Assembly (NCBI RefSeq): GCF_014083945.1
Contig: NZ_CP046444.1
Span: forward strand, 2,976,001-3,040,000
Length of the DNA: 64,000 bases
Source: Granulicella sp. 5B5
Lineage (GTDB): Bacteria > Acidobacteriota > Terriglobia > Terriglobales > Acidobacteriaceae
Direction: 5' to 3'
Below, piece after piece: positions 57,619-64,000 of the stretch. Position 1 is the first letter of the stretch, and every line of letters starts with the position of its first letter. The notes under the pieces were generated by a model. The model was not told the origin of the DNA, ran no database searches, and saw only the letters and a list, made by a program, of their open reading frames with translations. The translations under genes and the position numbers were made by a program.

Positions 57619-60042
57619 CTATGCCTCAACCAGACCGTATCTTCTCTGCCACTGCTGCTTCAGTCGAGCCCAGACAGCATCCAGCTCCTCTTGCGAGATC
57701 GACGGATCTCTCGACTCCACAAACCTCTCCGCTTCGCTCTTCGCAAGTTCTAAGATCTCGCGGTCCCGCGTCAGGTTTGCCACCCGAAACTCCGGCAGCC
57801 CCGCCTGCCTTGTGCCGAAGAACTCCCCTGGCCCGCGTTGCTGCAGGTCGAACTCCGCCAGCTCAAAACCATTCTGTGTGCGAACCATCGCATCCAGCCG
57901 CTGTTCGGCTTCGGGCGAGACCACGCCACTCGTCACCAACACGCAATAACTCTTCGCCGCCCCACGCCCCACGCGACCCCGCAGCTGATGCATCTGCGCC
58001 AGCCCAAAGCGGTCGGCATGTTCAATCACCATCACCGTTGCATTCGGCACATCCACGCCCACTTCAATCACGGTCGTGGACACCAGTACATCCACCTCGC
58101 CGCGCTTGAACCGCGCCATCATCACTTCTTTATCGTCAGCGCTCATGCGGCCATGCAGAAGCCCGAGCTTCAACCCCTTCAGCGCGCCCGCACTCAGCTC
58201 CTCAAACATCTCCGTCGCCGACCGCAGCTTCTGCCGCTGAGCCTTCTTCCGGCTCTTACCTTCGAGGGACTTACCCTTACCTCTTCCCTTGTCATTCCGT
58301 AGCGCAGCGGAGGAATCTGCTTCTTGCGTCCCAGCCTCTGAAGCCTCCAACGCAAAGTCCAGCTCCGGCTGGTCATCGCGCTCGCCTTCGATGACGGGAT
58401 ACACAATGTAAGCCTGCCGCTCCGCCTCCACCTGCTTGCGTACGAACTCCCAAACCTTGCTCACGCCATCTTCATTCACGCGTCGCGTCACAATCGGGCT
58501 GCGCCCCGGCGGCAGCTCGTCGATCACGCTCGCCTCCAGGTCGCCATACATCGTCAGCGCCAGCGTCCGTGGAATCGGTGTCGCCGTCATCACCAGCACA
58601 TCCGGCTCTGTCGCAACGCCGCTCGCACCCGGCTTGCGCATCAACCGAAACCGCTGCTGCACACCGAACCTGTGCTGCTCATCCACAATCACCAACCCCA
58701 GGTTGTCGAAGTCGACCTTCTCCTCCACCAGCGCATGCGTGCCAATAGCGAGATCCACCTCGCCGCGAAAGATCCTCCCCCGCACCTCGCGCTTCGTCCG
58801 GTCATCCAGCGACCCCGTCAGCAGCGCCACCCGATACGGCCTGCCCGTCCGCGGCGATATCACATCCTTCAGCAGCTTCCGTGCGCCCAGATAATGCTGC
58901 GTCGCCAGGATCTCCGTCGGCGCCATCATCGCTGCCTGGTAGCCATTCTCAATCGCCACTACCGCCGCCTGGAACGCCACAATCGTCTTGCCCGAGCCCA
59001 CATCGCCCTGCAGCAATCGTCGCATCGGCTGCGTCTTTCGCATGTCTCCGGCAATCTCGCCGAGCACCCGCTTCTGCGCCGCCGTCGGCTTGAACGGCAG
59101 CACCTGCTTCAGCGCCTCGCGGACCTTGTCGTCGGTCACAAACGCCGTGCCCTCGCGCTCGCGGAGCCGCCGCCGCTTCAGCTCCAGCCCCAGCTCCAGG
59201 TACCAGAACTCCTCAAAGATCAACCTGCGATGCGCCGGCGTCCGCGCGCTCATCAGCTCCGTCATCGAAGTCCCGGCAGCAGGGAAGTGCAGCGCCTGCA
59301 GGGCCTCCATCCTGCCCGGCAGCCCCAGCCGTTGCAGCATTGCCTTCGGCAGCGACTCCTCCGCCCCAGCATCCGAAAAAGCCTCGCTCTCCTGCAGATC
59401 CTTGAACACCGTCCACATCACCCGCCGCAGCCACCGCGACGTCAGCTTTGCGCCCCACGCCGTCGTCCCGCCCAGCGACGGATACACCGGCACAATCCGC
59501 CCCATCTCCAGCATGGTGAACTCGGCATCCTCGCCCGTCGCACTCGCGTCAGGCAGAATCTCAAACGTCGGCTGCACCATCTTGAACTTCGTAGACCCCG
59601 GCGGCGCGTTCAGCGCAGCCCCACTGCGCGAGCCCTCAAGCTTCCCATACAGCGCCACCATCTGCCCCGGCTTGAACTTCCCCTGCAGATAGCTCCCATG
59701 AAACCACAGGCACTTCACCGTCTCCAGCACCGCCAGCGGAGGCGGCCGCAGCAACCCATCTAATTCCTCGCCTGCCTCCACCGGCGGCTTCACCCCCACC
59801 GTCATCTCAAAGATCGGCCCCGACCGCGTCCGCAGCAGCACCGTCCCGCGCACCTCACCAATAATGCTCGCGACATCCCCAGCCTGGTACACGCTCAGCG
59901 GCTTCGGATGCAGCCGGTCCTCATACCGAAACGGCAGATGATACAGCAGGTCTTCCACCGTCACCACGCCGCGCTCCGCCAGGCCCGCGGCGATCCGTTC
60001 GCCCACGCGCTTGATGTACTTCACCGGCGTCTTCAGCTCCAT
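57619..60042 (-). CDS. recG: ATP-dependent DNA helicase RecG
   Basis: 807 residues from ATG 60042 (MELKTPVKYIKRVGERIAAG); TTG/GTG starts up to 60105 are possible. The wedge/OB domain is N-terminal (YHLPFRYEDRLH), then helicase lobe 1 with Walker A LQGDVGSGKTIVAFQA, DEQHRFG (DExH box), TATPIPRTLALTMYGD, and lobe 2 with LHGRMSADDKEVMMARF, VSTTVIEVGVDVPNAT, QLRGRVGRG. It rescues stalled forks and branch-migrates Holliday junctions. It is ~110 residues longer than E. coli RecG; part of the excess is a low-complexity insert after YPVIEGERDDQ that includes a translated dispersed repeat (58289-58320). Confidence 0.96.
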   Translation of the reverse strand: MELKTPVKYIKRVGERIAAGLAERGVVTVEDLLYHLPFRYEDRLHPKPLSVYQAGDVASIIGEVRGTVLLRTRSGPIFEMTVGVKPPVEAGEELDGLLRPPPLAVLETVKCLWFHGSYLQGKFKPGQMVALYGKLEGSRSGAALNAPPGSTKFKMVQPTFEILPDASATGEDAEFTMLEMGRIVPVYPSLGGTTAWGAKLTSRWLRRVMWTVFKDLQESEAFSDAGAEESLPKAMLQRLGLPGRMEALQALHFPAAGTSMTELMSARTPAHRRLIFEEFWYLELGLELKRRRLREREGTAFVTDDKVREALKQVLPFKPTAAQKRVLGEIAGDMRKTQPMRRLLQGDVGSGKTIVAFQAAVVAIENGYQAAMMAPTEILATQHYLGARKLLKDVISPRTGRPYRVALLTGSLDDRTKREVRGRIFRGEVDLAIGTHALVEEKVDFDNLGLVIVDEQHRFGVQQRFRLMRKPGASGVATEPDVLVMTATPIPRTLALTMYGDLEASVIDELPPGRSPIVTRRVNEDGVSKVWEFVRKQVEAERQAYIVYPVIEGERDDQPELDFALEASEAGTQEADSSAALRNDKGRGKGKSLEGKSRKKAQRQKLRSATEMFEELSAGALKGLKLGLLHGRMSADDKEVMMARFKRGEVDVLVSTTVIEVGVDVPNATVMVIEHADRFGLAQMHQLRGRVGRGAAKSYCVLVTSGVVSPEAEQRLDAMVRTQNGFELAEFDLQQRGPGEFFGTRQAGLPEFRVANLTRDREILELAKSEAERFVESRDPSISQEELDAVWARLKQQWQRRYGLVEA
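58289..58320 (-). repeat. Dispersed repeat inserted in the recG coding sequence
   Basis: Read on the minus strand, GCAGATTCCTCCGCTGCGCT then ACGGAATGACAA, encoding ADSSAALRNDK in frame. The two ends equal those of the intergenic copy at 8224-8247. It falls in the non-conserved insert between helicase motifs III and IV, where extra residues are tolerated. Confidence 0.6.
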
Positions 60043-60160
60043 CCGCACGCACTCGATGCTACCAGTGCCACTGTGGAAGGCATACACCTCGACACCCTCC
60101 CGCAACGGCCCACTCGCACCACATCCTGCGCGGTGAAATAATGGTGTCGGCGAGGTCTTC

Positions 60161-60188
60161 TACTCCCTACTCTCTATTCCCTACTCCC
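60161..60188. repeat. Short tandem heptamer repeat (4 units) before mreC
   Basis: TACTCCC TACTCTC TATTCCC TACTCCC, four 7-bp units ending 9 nt before the mreC ATG. The complement units (GGGAGTA, GAGAGTA) match the array at 8166-8193. If the in-frame ATG at 60141 were used the repeat would be translated (TPYSLFPTP), which argues that the start is at 60198. Confidence 0.65.
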
Positions 60189-60197
60189 TGCGTTTCC

Positions 60198-61445
60198 ATG
60201 GACTCTTTCTTCACCCGTTACAAGAACCCGCTGGTCCTCATCGCCGTTGTCCTCGCGCAGGTTCTTGCGCTGGCCATGCAGGTGCAGCGGTCGGCGCAGG
60301 GCTTCAACACCGGCACGCCGGACAGTCGCGAGGCCACGCTCGCCCGCCGCTGGATCTCCGCCACTGTCACCCCCATTGAGAGCATTCTGCACGGCTCATC
60401 GCTCAGCGTCCGCAATCTCTGGTCCAACTACATCGACCTCCGCGGCACCCGCCAGCAGGACGCCCAGCTTCGCAATGAGGTCGCCCGCCTGCGCGAAGAA
60501 GAGGCCGCATTCTCTGAGGACGCAGCCCAGGGCCGCCGCCTCCAGAAGCTTCTCGCCTTCAAGCAGCAGTACGTCACCACCACCGTTCCCGCGCAGGTCA
60601 TCGGCACCAGCGGGTCTGACCGCTCGCGTCTCGTCCTCATCGACAAGGGCGCCAACGACGGCCTCAAGCCCGAAGAAGCCGTCATCACACCCGACGGCGT
60701 CGTCGGCAAGCTGCGCGACGTCTTCCCGCACTCCGCGCAGGTCGTGCTCATCTCCGACCCCACCTCCGGCGCCGGCGTCATCCTCACCTCCACACGCATC
60801 CGCGGCATCCTCCGCGGCACCGCCGACGGCGAGATCCAGATCAACAACCTCACCGCCGACTCCCGCATCAAGCCCGGCGAGCAGGTCGTCACCTCCGGCG
60901 GCGACCTCGTCTTTCCGCGCGGCATTCCTGTCGGCACCATCCAGTCCGTCGCGCCCGACCCCCAGCACCAGCCCTACACCGCCATCACCATCAAGCCCGC
61001 CGCCAACCTCACCGAGCTTGAAGAGGTCCTCGTCATCACCGGCACCCAGAGCACGCTCCCCGTCACCGCCCAGCAGGACGCCGCCGCAGCCGCGCAGCTC
61101 CACACCGACGAGCAGGAGCGCGCCGCCGACCAGCTCCCCAGCCTGCACCCGGACACGCCTGACGCTAAACCCGGCACCGATCCCAATGCCCCCGCCAATG
61201 CGAACGTCGTCGGCGGCCTTCCCGGCATCCCCAACTCTGGCCTGCCGCACCCTAAGCAGACCCTGCATCCTGACCGCTTCACGCCCGGCGCCGCTCCACC
61301 AGCGGAGGACATGACCCCCGGCGCCAAGTCATCGCCGGTCTACACCCCGCCGCCGCGCGTCCCCAAGCCTTCCACGGCAACATCGCCCGAGTCTGCCCCT
61401 CAGTCCGACTCCACGCCACAAACCACGCAGGAGCCGCAGCCCTAA
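60198..61445 (+). CDS. mreC: Rod shape-determining protein MreC
   Basis: 415 residues from ATG 60198 (MDSFFTRYKNPLVLIAVVLA); the upstream in-frame ATG would translate the heptamer repeat. One N-terminal membrane helix (~12-32), a coiled coil (~85-125, RQQDAQLRNEVARLREEEAAF) and two periplasmic beta-barrel domains (~140-290: VIGTSGSDRSRLVLIDKGANDGLKP, VVLISDPTSGAGVIL, GEQVVTSGGDLVFPRGIPVG). A Pro/Ala/Thr-rich tail of ~110 residues follows, longer than usual. It scaffolds the elongasome, binding PBP2 encoded two genes downstream. mreB is not in the window. Confidence 0.95.
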   Translation: MDSFFTRYKNPLVLIAVVLAQVLALAMQVQRSAQGFNTGTPDSREATLARRWISATVTPIESILHGSSLSVRNLWSNYIDLRGTRQQDAQLRNEVARLREEEAAFSEDAAQGRRLQKLLAFKQQYVTTTVPAQVIGTSGSDRSRLVLIDKGANDGLKPEEAVITPDGVVGKLRDVFPHSAQVVLISDPTSGAGVILTSTRIRGILRGTADGEIQINNLTADSRIKPGEQVVTSGGDLVFPRGIPVGTIQSVAPDPQHQPYTAITIKPAANLTELEEVLVITGTQSTLPVTAQQDAAAAAQLHTDEQERAADQLPSLHPDTPDAKPGTDPNAPANANVVGGLPGIPNSGLPHPKQTLHPDRFTPGAAPPAEDMTPGAKSSPVYTPPPRVPKPSTATSPESAPQSDSTPQTTQEPQP

Positions 61446-61458
61446 GGGCGCCTTCACC

Positions 61459-61983
61459 ATGGCAGAACTCAGTTACACATCCCGGCGCGAGCTCGACCAG
61501 TACGGCTTCCACCCGTCGGTCACCATCCTGGCCCCGCTCGTCTGCCTCATCCTGCAGTCGCTGTTGCCCAAAACCTTTCCGCGCTTGGCTATCCTTGACC
61601 TCCCACTCCTCGCGACGATCTTCTTCGCCGTCGCACGCCGCAGCCAGGTTGCCGGCACCCTCACCGGCACAGCCATCGGCCTCTTTCAGGACGGCCTCAC
61701 CAATCAGCCCTTCGGCGTCTTCGGCATCGCCAAGGGCATCGTCGGCTACCTCGCCGCCAGCGTCGGCTTTGCGGTCGATATGGACAACGCCGTCAACCGC
61801 GGCCTTATCACCTTCCTCTTCAGCCTGCTGCAGAGCCTGTTGCTCTTCCTCATCACCCGCTGGCTGCTGAACGACCCCACCGTCCGCCTCGCGCCCGTCC
61901 ACGAACTCCTCCGCGCCCTCGCGAACACCGCCGTCGGCATCCCCCTCTACTTCGCGCTCGACCGCTTCAAGACCCGTGACTAA
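61459..61983 (+). CDS. mreD: Rod shape-determining protein MreD
   Basis: 174 residues, 13 nt after mreC. Five or so membrane helices with FHPSVTILAPLVCLILQSLLP, LDLPLLATIFFAVARR, GTAIGLFQDGLTNQPFGVFGIAKGIVGYL (the conserved MreD loop with DG) and the C-terminal helix LANTAVGIPLYFALDR. A membrane component of the elongation complex that works with MreC and PBP2. Confidence 0.92.
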   Translation: MAELSYTSRRELDQYGFHPSVTILAPLVCLILQSLLPKTFPRLAILDLPLLATIFFAVARRSQVAGTLTGTAIGLFQDGLTNQPFGVFGIAKGIVGYLAASVGFAVDMDNAVNRGLITFLFSLLQSLLLFLITRWLLNDPTVRLAPVHELLRALANTAVGIPLYFALDRFKTRD

Positions 61984-62048
61984 ACCGCCACGGCAACCGT
62001 CCAACCCGCACCGGCACTACACTACTATCTCAACCGCAGGAACCGCCC

Positions 62049-64000
62049 ATGGCCACCCCTGAAGATCTCGAGAGCATCGCCCGGCAGGAGAAGCTCTCTA
62101 CCGTCAAGCTGCACGCCTCGCAGTACATCGTTGCGCTTGTCCTCTTCATCCTTGGTGCCGGCCTCTGGCGGTTGCAGATCCTCGGCGCCAACAGCTACCG
62201 CGTCCTGGCCGAGCAGAACCGCATCCGCAAGGTCCCCGTGCTCGCCCCACGCGGCCGCATCTTCGACCGCGAAGGCCGCATCATCGTCGACAACTACCCA
62301 TCCGTCAGCTGCTATCTCCTCCGCGAGCAGCAGAAGAGCCTCGACGCCGATCTCCCGCTCATCTCCGCCGGCCTGCACATCCCTATCGAGCAGATCCAGG
62401 CCACCATCCGTCACTACCAGTACGCGCCCAAGTATCAGCCCATCCCGCTCAAGCAGGACATCACCCCCGACGAGCAGGCCTTCATCGAGGCCCACCGCAG
62501 TGAGCTCCCCGAGCTCGAAACCCTCGAAGAGCAGCGCCGCCTCTATCCGCGCGACGGCTTCATGGCGCACCTCATCGGCTACGTCGGCGAGGTCTCCGAG
62601 AACGACCTCAACCAGTCCAGGTTCGCCTTCTACGCTCCCGGCGACGTCGTCGGAAAGTCCGGCATCGAAGAGGCCTACGACGAAATCCTTCGCGGCACTG
62701 ACGGCTCCCGCGACGTCATCGTCAACTCCCATGGCAAAGAGCTCGGCGTCATGGGCCAGGAGCTCGCCACACCCGGCAAGGACATCCGCCTCACCATCGA
62801 CCTCGACGTCCAGATGGCCGCCGAAAAGGCCCTCGAAGGCAAGACCGGCGCCATCGTCGCCATGGACCCCCACACCGGCGAGATCCTCGCCATGGCCTCG
62901 CGGCCCACCTTCGATCCCAATGAGTTCGCCGTCCGCCTCTCCAGCGCCTACTGGCAGACCATCCGCGACAACCCCGACCACCCCATGATGAACAAGGCCA
63001 TCCAGGCGCAGCTCGCGCCCGGCTCTACCTTCAAGATCATCATGACCCTCGCTGGCCTGCAGGAGGGCGTCGCCCAGAACATGCACGTCAACTGTGCCGG
63101 TGGCGGCACTTTCTACGGACACTTCTTCGCCTGCGACCGCCACCACGGCGCGGTCGACATCCACAACGCCATCCCCTACTCCTGCGACACCTTCTACTAC
63201 ACCCTCGCTGAAAAACTCGGCATCGACACCATCGCCAAGTACGGCTCCGAGGTCGGCATAGGGGAGAAGACCGGCATCGACCTTCCCGACGAGGCCGAAG
63301 GCGTCATGCCCAGCGAACGCTGGAAGCTCAAGACCCTGCATGACAAGTGGTACGCCGGTGAGACCATCTCGGTCGGCATCGGCCAGGGCGCGCTTGAGGT
63401 CACCCCGCTGCAGCTCGCCCGCGCCCTCGGCGGCATCGCCTCCGGCGGCCATCTCGTGCGCCCCCACGTCGTCTTCCCGGATGAGCTCACCCCCGACGAG
63501 CTCTCCGCCATCCGCAGCACCTACCTTGGCTCCGGCGACAAGACGATCCCCCTCACCCCGGCCAACTGGCAGATCATCACCGACGACATGGCCGCCGTCA
63601 CCGGCCCCACCGGCACCGCCGCCAGCGCGCACCTTGACGGCATCGACTTCGCCGGCAAGACCGGCACCGCCCAGATCATGAGCCACGACGCCCTCGCCCG
63701 CACCAACAAAGGCCACAACACCGAGCCTAATGCCTGGTTCGTCGGCATGGCCCCGCGCCGCAACCCCGACATCGTCGTCGCCGTCCTCTGGGAGCACGGT
63801 GTCTGGGGCCAGTACTCGGCCCGCCTCGCCGCGCAGGTCATCGACGCCTACGTCAACAAGCAGCGCGCCCGCGCCGGCAACGTCATGAAGCTCGCCTCCA
63901 ACACTCCCGCCGCCACCGACGACACCCCCGCTGGCACTGGCGCCTCAGTCCCATATACTCCACAACCCGCCGATGACCGCAAGGCCACCACATCTCCCGG
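62049..64000 (+). CDS. mrdA: Penicillin-binding protein 2 (peptidoglycan transpeptidase), 3' end beyond window
   Basis: At least 650 residues from ATG 62049, with AGGA 7 nt upstream; no stop before the right edge. N-terminal membrane anchor (QYIVALVLFILGAGLWRLQI), class B PBP dimerisation domain (APRGRIFDREGRIIVDNYPS), transpeptidase with SxxK in APGSTFKI (Ser ~326), SxD in YSCDTFYYTL (~377) and KTG in AGKTGTAQ (~537). It crosslinks lateral-wall peptidoglycan, activated by MreC. The last visible part is a Pro/Thr-rich tail, so the end is probably near. rodA would be expected next. Confidence 0.95.
   Translation, partial: MATPEDLESIARQEKLSTVKLHASQYIVALVLFILGAGLWRLQILGANSYRVLAEQNRIRKVPVLAPRGRIFDREGRIIVDNYPSVSCYLLREQQKSLDADLPLISAGLHIPIEQIQATIRHYQYAPKYQPIPLKQDITPDEQAFIEAHRSELPELETLEEQRRLYPRDGFMAHLIGYVGEVSENDLNQSRFAFYAPGDVVGKSGIEEAYDEILRGTDGSRDVIVNSHGKELGVMGQELATPGKDIRLTIDLDVQMAAEKALEGKTGAIVAMDPHTGEILAMASRPTFDPNEFAVRLSSAYWQTIRDNPDHPMMNKAIQAQLAPGSTFKIIMTLAGLQEGVAQNMHVNCAGGGTFYGHFFACDRHHGAVDIHNAIPYSCDTFYYTLAEKLGIDTIAKYGSEVGIGEKTGIDLPDEAEGVMPSERWKLKTLHDKWYAGETISVGIGQGALEVTPLQLARALGGIASGGHLVRPHVVFPDELTPDELSAIRSTYLGSGDKTIPLTPANWQIITDDMAAVTGPTGTAASAHLDGIDFAGKTGTAQIMSHDALARTNKGHNTEPNAWFVGMAPRRNPDIVVAVLWEHGVWGQYSARLAAQVIDAYVNKQRARAGNVMKLASNTPAATDDTPAGTGASVPYTPQPADDRKATTSP

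Noticed and set aside
58190-58410. RecG read as frameshifted or broken because of the odd insert
   Set aside because: The frame is intact through all helicase motifs; the insert lies between conserved blocks.
60141-60197. N-terminal extension of MreC (residues including TPYSLFPTP)
   Set aside because: It translates a tandem heptamer repeat and is not part of the MreC family; ATG 60198 starts directly before the membrane helix.
62025-63797. 590-codon minus-strand open frame opposite mrdA
   Set aside because: Antisense to PBP2 with all catalytic motifs on the plus strand; Gly/Val/Asp-rich artefact.
1-64000. CRISPR arrays, insertion sequences, prophage or integrase
   Set aside because: No regularly spaced repeats with spacers, no transposase or integrase motifs and no terminal inverted repeats with target duplications were found.

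Overview
The window looks like a chromosomal segment of an acidobacterium of the Terriglobia (Granulicella/Edaphobacter/Terriglobus-like). The evidence is GC-rich DNA, five Oar-like TonB-dependent receptors (a carboxypeptidase-regulatory-like domain, an xPxNGRxx plug motif and a ~1,000-residue barrel) among many glycoside hydrolases, and GntR-LacI and IclR-sugar-binding hybrid regulators. The taxonomic call is an inference from gene content; there is no rRNA or other phylogenetic marker gene here.

Layout. 1-32.6 kb is a glycan-utilisation region. It holds five TonB receptors (1-823, 2864-6310, 12667-16152, 18868-21960, 29397-32582), two paralogous DeoR/AgaR-type repressors, CutC, a BadF-type N-acetylglucosamine kinase, a GlmS-like isomerase/deaminase, GH35, GH18 and GH78 enzymes, a LysR regulator, a beta-propeller amidohydrolase and an IclR-HTH/sugar-binding regulator. 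32.7-37.3 kb is sulfate assimilation: cysD, cysN, an iron-sulfur cysH and a TSUP transporter. 37.3-47.0 kb is a second polysaccharide cluster: sugar MFS transporter, GntR-LacI regulator, alginate-lyase-family protein, GH105, GH2 and ROK regulator. 47.1-53.7 kb is an RND efflux operon (OMF, pump, adaptor) with a divergent TetR. 53.8-57.6 kb carries tRNA-Cys, a 1-Cys peroxiredoxin, PhzF, a lone receiver domain and MgtC. 57.6-64 kb carries recG and the cell-shape cluster mreC-mreD-mrdA; mrdA runs off the end.

Main discovery. At least three short, unannotated leader ORFs are packed with cysteine codons and share a CC-x-CC core. Each is followed by an intrinsic-terminator-like hairpin whose 5' arm contains ACCCAC, and each has a second arm near the end of its Cys-rich or last codons that can pair with that terminator arm (an antiterminator). 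They precede (i) cysDNH-TSUP at 32942-33028, (ii) peroxiredoxin plus tRNA-Cys at 54749-54829 on the minus strand, and (iii) a TonB receptor at 32774-32875 on the minus strand, transcribed divergently from (i). A fourth, weaker copy (1501-1584, minus) lies upstream of another TonB receptor. In several, a -35-like hexamer sits 29-31 nt before the ATG, as expected for leaderless mRNAs. The geometry fits ribosome-stalling attenuation by cysteinyl-tRNA supply, and it would tie sulfate reduction, thiol-peroxide defence, tRNA-Cys and an outer-membrane importer into one cysteine regulon. Polycysteine leaderless attenuators are known from mycobacteria; I am not aware of this acidobacterial arrangement having been described.

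Other points of interest are a shared operator-like element (CAAAATTTCG core) at a DeoR gene and a distant TonB promoter, a dispersed intergenic repeat translated inside recG, heptameric short repeats just before two genes, and palindromes in several regulator promoters.
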